DNA of 64,000 nt from Petaurus breviceps papuanus (GCA_028583685.1 JAMXIF010001194.1:2251559-2315558); one strand, 5' to 3'. Counted from the first letter of the stretch, positions 41,936 through 53,431 are shown. Numbers and translations: made by a program. The notes: generated by a model not told the origin, from the letters alone.

Positions 41936-42424
41936 TTTACTTAATACATACAGTTAATTCTGCTATTACAAGACATAGGAGTTCCCAAAAAGCATTGTGC
42001 CATGCAAAACTGCCCAACAGCTTATGGGAAAGTAGGGTTAGGAGCACAAGCTCCTATCAAAAGCTTGTCAATGACACATTTTAAAAAAAAGGAATCTGAT
42101 TTTTTAAAACTGAGATGTGCTAAATGTTAAAGATATCTATAAATATTACAGTAAATAGTAACCACTTCAATGTCTCTAACTGCTGCTCAACCTGTGCCCT
42201 AGGCTGCCCAAGCACATTGGAGAGGCCTCAACTCCAGGCCTCAGAACCGAGGTCACAGAGGCCAGGGATGGGCTTAGATGGAGGACCAGCCTCTCTCTGT
42301 TCATGGCACCAGAAGATACACATTAAATATGGCACTTTTCTTTGACAAAAATTTAAAGTTTGATTGTAAGAGTGGCGTCCTTGGGGTTAGAGCGTATGAG
42401 TTACTACTATTTTGTTTATTTTTT
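41936..42424. other. Unresolved sequence, possibly an old DNA element
   Basis: 'agttaattctgctattacaa' near 41952 and 'cattgtgccatgcaaaactg' have the feel of an old DNA transposon, but I cannot name it or set ends. Confidence 0.3.
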
Positions 42425-42530
42425 TGTAACTCGGTGAGGCAGGTAAGATTGTCTCTAGATTAAAGATAGAGGAACTAAGGCTCAGGGAAATTTGGTGACT
42501 TATCTATGTCATCAGATTTCTGAGTTCTCT
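42425..42530 (-). mobile_element. MIR CORE-SINE fragment (antisense)
   Basis: 'aggaactaaggctcagggaa' and 'tggtgacttatctatgtcat'. Confidence 0.55.
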
Positions 42531-42714
42531 CTCAGAAGAAATCTCCCAGATACAATCTCAAAATTCAAGTTATAATCAAAATGTTCCCTAACATATCAAT
42601 TGCTTTGGAAGAAATTCACATTTTTGAAACAGCATTATAGCAGAACTAACTACATCTTTTGTTTACTTATCCTATGTGTTTGTTCCTCCCTTCCTCCCCC
42701 AAAGTATCATAATA

Positions 42715-42952
42715 ATTATACTAATAGCTATCATTCATAGTCTAGTTTAAGGTTTCTAAAGAACTTTACAAATATTATATCATTTTGTCCTCATAAAAGA
42801 CTTGGGAGGTATTATACCCATTTTATAGATGAGGAAACTGAGGCAAATAGCAATTAAATGACTTGCCCAGGGTAACACAGCTAGTAAGAGTCTAAGGTTG
42901 GATTTGAACCTCAGTCTTTCTGACTCCAGGCCCAATGCTTGCTCCATTCTGC
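42715..42952 (-). mobile_element. MIR CORE-SINE (antisense), near full length
   Basis: 'aaagaactttacaaatatta', 'tatagatgaggaaactgagg', 'cagggtaacacagctagtaa' and 'ctgactccaggcccaatgct'. Confidence 0.8.
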
Positions 42953-43068
42953 CTGTAGGCACCTTGAGGTCAGGTACTATTTTATTTTTTGGTCTTTGCA
43001 GCCTCAGACACTAGCACAGTGCTAAACATATAGTAGGCACTTAATAAATTCTTTTTGAGTCAAACCAA
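42953..43068 (+). mobile_element. L2 LINE relic, 3' end
   Basis: 'caccttgaggtcaggtacta', 'cacagtgctaaacatatagt' and 'ggcacttaataaattctttt'. Confidence 0.7.
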
Positions 43069-43069
43069 A

Positions 43070-43265
43070 TTGTATTTATATACATTATCTGATTTTAGCC
43101 TTATGACAACCCAGCGAGGAACATACCACAGGTATTATCTTCGTCATACAGATGAGAAAACTGGGACAGAGAATTAGCTATGGTCCCATAGCTAATGAGT
43201 TCTGAAAGTAGAATTTGAACTCAGGGCTCATCTGACCCCAAGTCCAGCATGCTTTCCACTTTCTC
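43070..43265 (-). mobile_element. MIR CORE-SINE (antisense)
   Basis: 'agccttatgacaacccagcg', 'tacagatgagaaaactggga' and 'ccagcatgctttccactttc'. Confidence 0.75.
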
Positions 43266-43315
43266 AAGGTGCTTCCCTAAAGGCAGACACAAATACAATA
43301 TCACATAAGGGCATT

Positions 43316-43560
43316 GGAAGCAAGTAGGTGGCACAGTAGATAGAGCAGTGGGCTTGGAATCTGGAAGACTCATCTTCCTGAGTTCAAATCTGGCCTCAGA
43401 CACTTAGTAGCTGTGTGACCCTGGATAAGTCAATTAACTCTGCCTTAACTTCCTCATCTATAAAATAAACTGGAGAAGGAAATGGCAAACTACTCTAGTA
43501 TCTTTATTGATAAAATCCCATAATGGGGCCATGGACAATCAGAAATGACTGAACAACAAA
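43316..43560 (+). mobile_element. Mar1-type CORE-SINE
   Basis: 'gcaagtaggtggcacagtag', 'gtagctgtgtgaccctggat', 'ggagaaggaaatggcaaact' and the end 'gaaatgactgaacaacaaaa'. Confidence 0.85.
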
Positions 43561-43574
43561 AAGTGCTCTATTAG

Positions 43575-43910
43575 GCCAGGGTGAGGAGGGAGGGACATAT
43601 TACCAATCTGGGAGGGTGAGAGAAGGCTTTCTGGAGAATATGGCATTTGATTTGGGCTTTAAAGAGTGGTAGGAATTTAAGAGATGAAGAGAAAGAGGGA
43701 ATGAGGATATACCAGGCATAAAGAACGATCCTGAACAAAGGTCCAGGGCATACTGGGAATGGGGCAGGGGTGTTTGGTGGAAGTGTAGAGTATTCGAAGG
43801 AAAATCATAGACGAACTGGAAAGGCAGGTTGGAGACAAACTGGAAAAGGTCTTGAATACCAAAATGCTTAACAAAGAGCCTTGGACCAAGCAGGAATTTG
43901 GTGAACATTG
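43575..43910 (-). mobile_element. L2 LINE relic (antisense)
   Basis: 'agaaggctttctggagaata', 'tggcatttgatttgggcttt', 'ctggaaaggcaggttggaga' and 'aaggtcttgaataccaaaat' in order: a clear antisense L2 body. Confidence 0.7.
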
Positions 43911-43959
43911 AATCGAACTGACCCCAGTTTTACCTTCTACTCCCTTTCACCCCCACTCA

Positions 43960-44047
43960 TGTGGCCATAAAGCTTCCTTAGGCATTAGCTTCTCCATTTT
44001 AAATTGGAGACAATCTTACCTACTTCAAATTATTAAAAAAAAAAAAA
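43960..44047 (+). mobile_element. MIR fragment with A-run
   Basis: 'agcttctccattttaaattg' and 'atcttacctacttcaaatta', ending in an A-run. Confidence 0.45.
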
Positions 44048-44293
44048 ACTAACAAAATACTTATCATGAGGATGCTTTGAAGAATATAATGAGCAAGACG
44101 TGAGTCGTTTATTAGTCTATCCATCTTTCATCCCATTTTTTTCTTTTTTTCCCCAGCATTCATTTATAAAAGGCAGTGATTTTATCCACCTGGACATTAC
44201 TCCATAGACCATTAAATATAAAAGAATAATAAAAGGATACTGACTTGTCCAAGACTGATTCCATCTGGATTCCATAAAAAAAAAATAAGAATG

Positions 44294-44459
44294 AGGGGTG
44301 ACTAGGTGGTGTAGTGAATAGCACTGACCCTGGAGTCAGGAGGACCTGAGTTCAAATCCGACTTCAGACACTTAACATTTACTAGCCGTGTGACCTGGAG
44401 CAAGTCACTTAACGCCAACTGCCCTGCCTTCCTCCCTCCAAAAAGCAAAATAATAACAA
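44294..44459 (+). mobile_element. Short marsupial SINE
   Basis: 'ggggtgactaggtggtgtag', 'ctggagtcaggaggacctga', 'gtgacctggagcaagtcact' and 'ccttcctccctccaaaaagc'. Confidence 0.88.
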
Positions 44460-44660
44460 TCTACATTGATTTGTCACTTTCAAGTTTGCAAAATACTTTT
44501 TATACATTATCTCATTAGATCAAGGGACATAAGATAACATAAGATATTAAAACTGAGACTCAGAAGATGCTCAATTCTATAATTTACAGGTTCTCAAAAG
44601 GGGGAAGTGACTTGCCTAAAGTTATACAAAGCTAGTTGGAAATAGAGCCAGAACCCCCTC
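44460..44660 (-). mobile_element. MIR fragments (antisense)
   Basis: 'tttgcaaaatactttttata' and 'gaagtgacttgcctaaagtt', with a partly duplicated middle ('aaaactgagactcagaagat'). Confidence 0.55.
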
Positions 44661-44913
44661 AGACTAATACATTGGAAAACGCATTGGGGGCTGTAGTGGG
44701 GGATACAGGGAAAGCAGCTGCGACTAAGAAGGCATAAAAAAGTTCAGAAAGGGATATACATGGAGCGATTTTGTTACTACCTTGTTAAGTTTCATATATA
44801 CATTTTAGAAATAAACTGCATTGTAGCAGAAGTCCATGACTTCATATACAAATCTCTTTTTATTCTTTCTATATTGAAATATTTGGGTTAAGCGGTACTT
44901 GTTAAGTTCTCAA

Positions 44914-45141
44914 TAGGCAGCTAGGTGATCCAGTAGAGTCAGGAAGAACTGAGTTCAAATGTGGCCTCAGACAGTTACTAGCTATGAGCCCTGGGCAAGT
45001 CACTTAACCCTGTTTGCCTCAGTTTCCTCATCCATAAAATGAGATAGAGAATGAAACGACAGTATCTTTGCCAAAACAAACAAAGCCAAATGGGGTCACA
45101 AAGAGCTGGATGTGACTGAAGTGACTCAACAGTAACAAAAA
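44914..45141 (+). mobile_element. Mar1-type CORE-SINE, internally shortened
   Basis: 'aggcagctaggtgatccagt' runs straight into 'agagtcaggaagaactgagt', so part of the head is missing. Ends 'gaagtgactcaacagtaaca'. Confidence 0.8.
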
Positions 45142-45179
45142 AATTCATAATAAAAAAGAAATTTTTAAAAAAGAAGAAG

Positions 45180-45384
45180 AAAGGGACATTGGATTTTGAA
45201 CCAAAAAGCCTGGTTTAAGTCCCAGCTTTACTGCTTATTAGCTCTGGGACCTTGGACAAACGAGTTCGCATCCCTGCTTCTTCTATAAAATTAAAGGGTT
45301 GTAGCAGATGAGCTCTAAGGTATCTTTCATTTCTGAGATTCTTTATTCCAAAGCCCCTCCCAACTCTAACATTCTGTGATTCAT
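45180..45384 (+). mobile_element. MIR CORE-SINE
   Basis: 'aagtcccagctttactgctt', 'agctctgggaccttggacaa' and the tail 'cctcccaactctaacattct'. Confidence 0.65.
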
Positions 45385-45570
45385 CGCTTATTCAATATGC
45401 ATTTATTGATCACCTACTGCGTGCAGACACTTCAGGAAGCGCACAGTTTAGATGAGACATCGTCCCCGTCCTCACAGCTCAGTAGAGGAGGTGAGAAGCA
45501 CAGACACCCATGATGTATGGTGTTACGTGATAAGTGCATTAGAAAGGGGCCGAAGAGAGAGTTCTGTAAG
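45385..45570 (-). mobile_element. L2 LINE relic (antisense)
   Basis: 'tatgcatttattgatcacct', 'actgcgtgcagacacttcag' and 'cgtgataagtgcattagaaa'. Confidence 0.6.
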
Positions 45571-46221
45571 GTCCGAAAGCCAAGGTTATCATCAATGCCT
45601 TGACCTGTTCATCCACATCGCTCCTCTATTAACGCACCTTCACTATTTCTTCCACGTCCTTCTCTTCTCCTTCCTGCATTCTTCCATGCTTCTGCCTTGG
45701 CTTTTTCACCTCCCTTCATTCACCAACGCTTTGGGTTTACTTCCCCAAGATTCCTTCCCTCTTCCGTTTTCCTATCCCTCTCACACATCCTTGTTTCCCC
45801 ACAGAACCATGGAGGATTGTACCAGGTTATGGTTCCTGGGAAAGGTGTGAACTGTGGCTTCCCGGACAGTCCCCAGCGGCCACCACCCACCTGGTGCACG
45901 CTTCAATCAGAGCAAGATCTCTTAAGAAAATTCTCCCTCCTCTGGGGGAGGGAAACTATCATCGCGATGATAAAAGCTCCACAGATATACTGGACTGGCA
46001 GGATTCCATGCAGCAGCCCCCTCCACAGGGAGATTTACTGAAGAAGTAAAAAAGAGGGGGAGAAGGGGAGTCGAGGACAAGGTAGCATTTCCAGAAATAT
46101 AAACGCATTTGCCTCATCTGAAGAAAGATGACGCTTCAAAGCAGCCAGGTGCCTGAGCCCACAATGACCCTTTTTGCTTTCTTTCCGGCCGGGCTCCTTC
46201 TCAACTCGCCTCTGCCACCTA
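45571..46221. other. Unresolved, partly pyrimidine-rich sequence
   Basis: 45600-45810 is C/T-rich. Two long overlapping open frames (132 and 114 codons, different phases) cover 45452-46041 with no domain. Confidence 0.4.
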
Positions 46222-46482
46222 CAGGCACAATGATTTGAGCATTTATCCCGGAGTCAGGAAGATCTGGGTTCAAACACCACCATAGACACTTAATTACTAG
46301 CTGTGTGAGTGACCTTGGGCTAGTCATTGAACCTCTTTTTTTCTTGGCTGTAAAATGGGGATAATAACAGCACCTATCTTCCAGGGTTGTTGTGAAGATG
46401 AATGAGATAATATTTGTAAAGTGCATACATAGCACAGTGCTTGGCACATAGTAGGTGCTATATAAATGCTAGCTATCATTAT
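46222..46482 (+). mobile_element. MIR CORE-SINE, near full length
   Basis: 'cggagtcaggaagatctggg', 'ggctgtaaaatggggataat', 'cagggttgttgtgaagatga' and 'ggcacatagtaggtgctata': the best preserved MIR in the window. Confidence 0.9.
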
Positions 46483-46570
46483 TACCATTCCATGAAGTCT
46501 TTCCTACGCACTCCAGTGTAAGGAGACTTGATAAAGGGAGTTCACCAAATCCTCTTAATGAGTCTTTATG

Positions 46571-46803
46571 TTGTTGTTGAGTCATTTCAGTCATGGCCAA
46601 CTTTCCAGGGCCCCATATGGGATTTTCTTGGCAAAGATACTAGAGTGGTTCACCATTTTCTTCTCTAGCTCATTTTACAGATGAGGAAACTGAGGCAGCA
46701 GGATTAAGTGACTTGCCCAGGGTCACACCACTAGTAAGTGTGAGGTCAGATTGAACTCAAGTCTTCCTCACTCCAAGCCAGGACTGACACCTTGCTGCCC
46801 TTT
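46571..46803 (-). mobile_element. Mar1-type CORE-SINE
   Basis: 'tgttgttgagtcatttcagt', 'gggattttcttggcaaagat', 'atgaggaaactgaggcagca' and 'agtcttcctcactccaagcc'. Confidence 0.85.
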
Positions 46804-48417
46804 TTTCAGGACTTTTAGAAACAGTCTTCTATAAAATATGGCTTTGTTCACTGGCATCTTGCGAAAAGGTATCAACCCCTAATTTAATCCCAGAGATTGA
46901 GCCTTGCACAAGATGAATTGACTTATTTGAAGTTACCTTTTGGCAACTCTTAAAGGGCTGGTTTCAATGATTGGGATACCCCCTCCCCACCCCATCCCAG
47001 GATGATTTGGTTGAATAGGATTCACAGCAGGATAAGAAAGCACTGGCCTTCAAAAGAAAGCTGATGCAGTGATTTTTATTACTTGTTTGCTGTTGTTTAT
47101 TTTTTTCCCTCCTTGAGGGAAAACCAGAGGGCAGGAGAGTGGACCAAGGTTATAGAGCTGCTAATGACTGCTTTGGGGAAGAAACATATGGGAATTGCAT
47201 ATGTTTGCCTATAGTCCCCAACAGGAGAATTCATGAGCAATGTTCTTGACTGTTGCCTTCTATTTGAAGGAAGAGCAAAATTTCCTAGGCAGCAGGATCC
47301 TGGGACTTGGACTTGTAAAGAGGAGAATTTTGGGCAATGCATTCTTTAGGGGTTGAATTCAGAATAATTCCAATTTCAGTATGTCAAATATCTTACTTTC
47401 TAGAGAGAAAGGGGTTTCCTAAGCAGTATGCCTCTTGGAAATAGATAAAAGAAAATTGCCCACATTGGCCCAAAACCTAGGGAAGCATAAGGAACTTTTG
47501 GAGGAAAGAAGTCATATTTTGCTCTTACAAAAAAATTATCCAGATAGCATAGGTTCAATAGGAAAGTCTGTGAGGATTTTTTGTTTATTTGTTTGTTTTG
47601 TCCAGGAGCCCCAAAGCATGCTTGCTTTCCAGAGTAATTCAAACCATAGGATGCCCAGACAAATCTGAAGAAACTATGTCATTAGAATGTCAGTGGTTTG
47701 CCCCTCTGGCAATCCCAAATTCATTTCCCTTTTGAAGGGAGTTTATTAATCATTGTGAGAGATTTGTTCATTTTTTTTATCTATTTATCGGTTCCTTTAT
47801 GTCTTCTTGTTTTTTTTGGCAAGAAATAAAAGCTATCCTCTACCCAATGTTTACTTATTATCTTGAGAGCTTATACAGGAATTAGGGATCCTGTTACACA
47901 CATTTTTGGAAATCTAGATACGACCTATCCTTGTATATCCACATGAAACAATTTCTCAAAGTAAATTCTAGGTGGGAATATGAGCCAAAGAGATCTTTTA
48001 AGGATGCTCAGAAAGTCAAGTCTTCTCAAATCTTGACCTTACAACTTTGAAGGACAAGGGTCATGGATTACATCAATCTACAATGCCCATGCCATCTCAT
48101 GAACTACTACATTTATTGTCTGTCACATTAATTTGGTCCTTAGATATATGTGATCATACCTCATTTTTTCCCCACAATGTAGTTTCGAAAATTGTTTTAC
48201 CAATTTTTTTTTCATTTTGGAAATCACACTTTCCTACAGGAGCACAATTATATTTAAGAGTTGAATTCTCAACCATGGACTTTATATTAAAAAAGATGAG
48301 ACCAATAACCACATTTATTTATCCATAATAATTTAAAATAATAAAATCATGCTTCCAATTCTATATAAATGAGCATAAATTTACCATATATATTGATTAT
48401 CACTAAACTTCTATTAG
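46804..48417. other. Long unresolved, repeat-poor sequence
   Basis: 1.6 kb without a family I recognise and without coding signal. 'ggcaagaaataaaagctatc' near 47820 is a polyadenylation-like string, so an old LTR is possible but unproven. Confidence 0.35.
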
Positions 48418-48600
48418 GTCTCTGTTTCCTCACCTCTAAAATGAAAAAATTAGATTAAGTGGTCTTCAAGTTCTAATATTGTGTGCCCTATGTTCTAGCT
48501 CTGATTTTATATTCTGAAATCCCTTCTGGTCAATACATTCTGTGTTCTATCTTCTAAGGTCCCTTCCAACATTCTCTGTTCTGTGTTATAAGGTAGCTCC
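48418..48600 (+). mobile_element. MIR tail expanded as a tandem array
   Basis: MIR end 'tgtttcctcacctctaaaat' followed by three to four decayed units of the form 'ctatgttctagctctgattt', 'tgtgttctatcttctaaggt'. Same phenomenon as at 59640 on the other strand. Confidence 0.65.
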
Positions 48601-48635
48601 TAAACTGTCCTCAGATTCCTTTGTTTATCAATCAT

Positions 48636-48742
48636 CTATCAGTATTTATTAAGCCTCCACCATATGTAGGCACTGTCTTAGTCTCTGGGGAGACAAAGGC
48701 AGAAATGAAACTGTCCCTGCCTCAAGGGATGTATTATATGTA
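48636..48742 (-). mobile_element. L2 LINE relic (antisense)
   Basis: 'atcagtatttattaagcctc', 'taggcactgtcttagtctct' and 'actgtccctgcctcaaggga'. Confidence 0.65.
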
Positions 48743-48999
48743 TGGTTCAGGGCCTTTTTCTAGCTTTCACCTAAATTAAAGTAAAAGAATTAAACAAATT
48801 GACTTTGGCCCTAAAATCTGACCTCCCCAAAAAAGGAAGAATCTAAGAACCAAAAATTTCAGATATCAAGAAAAAACAAAAAGGCCCATTTTTGAAAAGG
48901 TATCATATTAATCTATAGAGCATTCATTCCCAATCCCCCATCAAGATGAAGTTTAAATTATTCAGGGTCTATCAGAGGCTCTTGAAGCAATCTCTAGAA

Positions 49000-49162
49000 T
49001 AAGGTTCTAAACCTAGAGGCCATGAACTTGTTTTTTTTTTTATATTTCAGTAGCTATATTTCAATATATTTGGTTTCTTTTATAATCCTATGTGTTTTAT
49101 TTTTTGCATTTAAAAATATTATTCTGAGATAGGGTCTTGAGGCCTCAACAGATTGTCAAAGA
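49000..49162 (-). mobile_element. hAT-type DNA transposon relic
   Basis: 'aaacctagaggccatgaact' with the T/A-rich middle and 'tattctgagatagggtcttg' followed by 'gattgtcaaag' is the reverse of the element class seen at 62320, decayed. Confidence 0.45.
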
Positions 49163-49346
49163 AAGTCTCAAAGTGGGAACTGAGCCTATTTGGCCAGAAT
49201 ACCTCCTGGGCTATAGAGCCAGCATGACTGACTGCTCCCACTCTAACACTGGAGATCTTTCGATGGAGGCTGAAGATTCCTGTTCTGGCAGGCATTGAAC
49301 TTGATGTCCTCTGAAGTCTCTTCCAAATCTGAGATTATGTGATTCT
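49163..49346 (+). mobile_element. CR1/L3 LINE relic, 3' end
   Basis: 'cactctaacactggagatct', 'gaagattcctgttctggcag', 'tgaacttgatgtcctctgaa' and 'ctgagattatgtgattc' match the CR1-type terminus, as at 3090. Confidence 0.7.
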
Positions 49347-49789
49347 GCAGCAAAGACCTCAGTTTTATTTCCTACTTGCAAGCTTTTCCTCAAGGGTAGA
49401 ACTACTTGCAAGGGCACCTGGGGCTATGAGCCCTGCTGTCAGCGTCCACACCCCCCCCCCCTTTTGTGAGGCTATTGCTAGCCCAACCCCAAAAACAAGG
49501 ATTTCTCCTCCACATTTCTTCAAAGTCATTAAGCACATGTTTACTTTTGCTAATTGATATAAATGACTTTCTTTTCTCGGTGACTCAGTGTTGAACACTT
49601 CCAAATTAATTGGATTTGAACAGGAAAATTAAGTATTTCAATTTGCCATCTTTCAAGATGACAGAATTGAGAAAAAAAGAATCTACTCAAATTTTATAAA
49701 AGAATATTTGATCCAATAGAATACAGTTGGGAAGGTCAATGAAAGTGGTCAGGACTGAATAAAGGATGGGAATGGGATCGTAAAAATAA
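49347..49789. other. Repeat-poor block with poly-C run
   Basis: A C-run lies at about 49449-49462. 49530-49720 is AT-rich with homeodomain-like strings ('gctaattgatataaatgac', 'aaattaattggatttgaaca'). Possible conserved non-coding DNA. Confidence 0.3.
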
Positions 49790-50075
49790 TGGTTCACCTT
49801 AGTACAGCTAATACACAGCAGAACTGGGGATCAAACCCAAGTCTTTTTTTTTCTTTTTTTTTGGAAGGGGGAAGGCAGGGCAATTGTAGTTAAGTGACTT
49901 GCCCAAGGTCACACGGCTATTAAGTGTTAAGTGTCTGAGGCCAGATTTGAAGTCAGGTCCTCCTGACTCCAGGGAGGGTGCTCTACTCACTGCACCACTT
50001 AGCCGCCCCAAACCCAAGTCTTTTGGCTCTGAGAGATTCCAAGTCTTCTTATGACTACACCACAGTAGAGAGAAC
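49790..50075 (-). mobile_element. MIR fragment (antisense) split by a SINE
   Basis: 'cacagcagaactggggatca' before and 'ggctctgagagattccaagt' plus 'atgactacaccac' after the SINE. Confidence 0.55.
49848..50009 (-). mobile_element. Short marsupial SINE
   Basis: 'ggaagggggaaggcagggca', 'gacttgcccaaggtcacacg' and 'gcaccacttagccgcccc'. Exact 15-bp target duplication 'aaacccaagtctttt' at 49833-49847 and 50010-50024: a young copy. Confidence 0.93.
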
Positions 50076-51593
50076 CCCCTGGCCAGCATTAGGCCATGTG
50101 CCCAGTGATTTGGTAGGGGGACAAGAATGGAAGTCATCCTCATGGTCCTTTTTGAAACATAAATGTGGAAGAAAGAAGCATCCTGAGCCATCTCCCTTGA
50201 CAATGCTTTGTAACCTAGATGTTAACACAATAAGGAAGGTAATCTTATCATCTGTGAGGGTGGGAAGCAGCCACTACAGTCAACAACCTTAAGGAATGTA
50301 TCCTACTGTTCATCAAGTCTCTTTTATGAGACTGAGTCTGAGGCCAAGACTGGAGCATAGGCCAGCTGTGAGCCATTTTTTTTTTTGGAAGGAGGGAGGT
50401 TTGACTCTAAGTATTCCATACTTTTTCGATAAAGAACATTTAGGGGTGACCTATGTTGAGGGTGCCCACAAATTGCACATAAAATCAGGGACCATTGCTG
50501 GTATTTGACACTTGGATGAGGCCCTAACCACTTGTTTATCAGCTAATAAATCAGTGCAGAGGAAGATTTCTGAGGCTAAAACTCTACAAAGTCAGCTAAG
50601 TCAGGAAGGGTTATGGGAAAGCCATGATGCTGGTATGTCAGCTCAGCTTAGGGGCAGTGATGCTACCACAAGGAAAGGTTAAAGGTTGAGTCATACAAAT
50701 AAATGATCAGGTCCCCAATATTAATGATTCTCTCACTTTCTCATCCAATTCCATCTTCTCTGGTTTGAATTTTTGTTCCTTCACAGAACTTCATGCTTGT
50801 CTCTTCTCCCACTTGAGAAAAACCCAAGCCCAGTCTCTGGTTTGCATCCTTATAATAGATTGGTCAATGAGAACCCAGTCTTCAGAGCATGCTCAGATCT
50901 ACCCTTCCTGCTAGATTATACAGAGCATGCACAAAGAGTTCTTGCCTAGTTCCAGTCCAGCACATGGAATTTAGGGAGTCAGTCTGGAGGTCATGAGTGA
51001 CTAAGGAGTTAGTACCACATGATGACGAAAAAAGTCTTTAGAAACAGGACTGATGACTCGATGTTCTAAAATAAGAAAATATAGATATAAGAATAAAAGT
51101 AACAGATAACAAACACCTTGTCTCCCCACCAATGAAAATGCTAGGAGGCCCAAACCTAGATCAAGAAAAAGGAAAATCAATAAGGTATCAACAAAAGATA
51201 TCACCAAAGATGGGACATTTTTTCTGTTTATACTGTAAGAGGAAAGCTAGAAAGCTGTTTTGTTGCTGTTATCCTTTGAAGTAGGCTTACATAGGTTCAC
51301 ATTCAGGGTCTAGATCACTGGTTGGGCCAGGGCTTGTTCAGAAGCCCACAAACTCTGTGACAATATGATTCACATAGGGAAACACTGAGGCAATACCTCT
51401 GTTAGGGGGTTTTCCTTTTCATTTATTTTGCTATATTATTTAATTAAATGTCTTTTACTTTGAACTAATTTTTCTGGTATTGTTCTGGTAAAAGAAACAA
51501 TCATTTGAACAGATTAAAGGTACATTTAAAAATATACCTTGAGCCCCCAGGGTTCCATAAACAAATTTTGTTCAGTTCTTCGTATATTGGGAT

Positions 51594-51594
<1 letters not shown>
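50076..51594. other. Unresolved sequence
   Basis: 1.5 kb without a recognised family. 'cttataatagattggtcaat' near 50852 looks promoter-like and could belong to an old LTR. No coding signal. Confidence 0.35.

Positions 51595-51632
<38 letters not shown>
51595..51632 (+). repeat. (TG)n microsatellite
   Basis: About 19 uninterrupted tg units. Confidence 0.97.
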
Positions 51633-51636
<4 letters not shown>

Positions 51637-52199
51637 GGAAATGCTTTCATTATATAGAATGAGTTCTAAGAATACCAGTACTTGCTTTCTTAGTCTCCCC
51701 CTACATGGCTGAGTATTTGTAACCCCAAATATCTGTCAACAAATTTGACTCCAGGTGTAGAAGTTTTTGTACATGAGCTTGTTTTCATTTCTCTGGTGTG
51801 CTGGCAGAACTACCACTTACCATCTCTTTGGAGAGCATTTGTTATTAAATGGTGGGGAAGGGACAGAAGAGACTGATCACCTCTTCAGCCTCCAAAAAAC
51901 AAGTCTTCAAACCTCTGTGCCCTTTCCCATCAGTCCTGCCCCAAATAATGTTTGACCTTCTTTCTTTCTAGGCTTCTTCCTCTTATCCTCCTCTATGTAG
52001 CTGTAGTTGATGATTACATTACTGTGGTTCTGGTTAATCTCTCTGTATCACCTTATTCACGTGCCTTTGTTCTCAGGATCAGAGAACAAGTGCTGGTTGT
52101 GCCTTCTTTCAGGAAGGGCTAGCACCTCTGGTGTGAGGGCTGCCGAGCCCTTTTCTGGGTTGCTCATTCATCTCAGGTGTCCACCTTGACCCAGCTCTC
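51633..52199. other. Unresolved sequence
   Basis: No family recognised; open frames of about 60 codons only. Confidence 0.35.
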
Positions 52200-53190
52200 A
52201 CCTGTGATTCCAAGAAGCTGTAGCATGTGCACACCCTGCACCCATCTCAGCCGACGGACTAAACCAGGGTGTGGGTGACCAACAGGCCTCAAACCCACTG
52301 GTGAGTTAGGGAGACGTCTACCCCAAGCATGTGAAGACTTCCCTCAATGGAAAGAGCTGATGAGAACAATTGGCTCCAAGGGCCACGAAGGAGGCCAAAG
52401 CAGGCTCTGTGGAGCCCTTAGAGCTTGGTCAGACATCAAAGATGTCATGGTCAACCACTGCATCCCAAGCCACTGCCAGTCATCTCTATTTTTGTCTTGC
52501 CACTTGTAGCAGCAAGCACCCCAAGCGCGTCCTCAGGGTTTGCTGCCCATACAGGTTCTTGGATCTGCTTTGTTAAAGGAAAGCAACTCAAAATGGGTTT
52601 AACAAGCTTACTTTAATCAGTCAGACATATATCGTTTACCTTGTTCAGGGGAAAAAGGTCAGCACCCTGAACTTCAGAATATACAGGCAGAATTATCAAG
52701 ACAGAAACAGATCAAGTAGACAGCTTTCCAAACTGTCCAACCATTACATCCATACCCAGTCAACATCTGGGTTTCCACATCTGGGTTTTTCAAAGCCGGG
52801 GGACTCTCAACAACGGCTTCCCAGAATTCAGATCAAATCACAGAACACTTCTCAAAGTGAGTCCCAAAACAAAGCTACACATCAGGGCTTATATAGCCTT
52901 CTCCTGGCTCAGAGAATGTAACAACCTTATTGACTCACTGGCCAATCAAGAAGTATATACTGAAAAACAAGTCTCCCTCCCCAGGCTTCAGGTGCATTTT
53001 AGCCTAGGGGCAGGGAAGATCTTCCAAATTTGCATTCCCATTACACCACTGGGCTTGGATGGCTCAGAAAAAGAGACTAAGGCTGACTTTGTGCAGCGTT
53101 GCTTCGCTGAAATCCAGTTCCCAAGTAAGTCAAGATATCACCCCGTGATGTCATTGGTCCTCCTTGAAACAAAGGATAAACAAGAACCCA
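52200..53190 (+). repeat. Family R dispersed repeat, copy 2, split by an LTR
   Basis: Left part 52200-52504 ('gtctaccccaagcatgtgaa', 'gagcttggtcagacatcaaa', 'ttttgtcttgccact') and right part 53046-53190 ('gggcttggatggctcag', 'gtgatgtcattggtcctcct') match copy 1 on either side of the LTR. The 5' limit is uncertain. Confidence 0.65.
52505..53045 (-). mobile_element. Solo LTR fossil (family shared with 28607), 541 bp
   Basis: Plus-strand ends 'tgtagcagcaagcacccc' and 'gcattcccattaca', with an exact 5-bp target duplication 'ccact' at 52500-52504 and 53046-53050, compatible with an ERV3/ERVL-type integrase. A TATA-like box (reverse) lies near 52890. Aligns full length with 28607-29150. No internal region, so a recombined solo LTR. 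Confidence 0.88.
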
Positions 53191-53309
53191 GGTATCTGTC
53201 TGAAGGTAGATCCACTCCTCCCTTTGGGAAAGAGTTAAACCACAAATGATTCTCCTTGGGTACTCTTGTCATCCCCATGAGCTGTATTATACAGGAAACT
53301 CATCTCAAT

Positions 53310-53431
53310 TCAAATTTCTGGAGCCCCTGCAATGTGGTTTATTCAAAGGTAATAACCACACAATCATTACTGTCAAAGAGCTGACTATATAAGGGGAGAG
53401 ACATGATGGGCACACAAATAAAAAATATAAT
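53310..53431 (-). mobile_element. L2 LINE relic (antisense)
   Basis: 'caatgtggtttattcaaagg' and 'ggagagacatgatgggcaca'. Confidence 0.45.

Noticed and set aside
45452-46041. Two overlapping open frames of 132 and 114 codons as a gene
   Set aside because: Pyrimidine-rich sequence opens both phases; no domain, no splice or promoter context.
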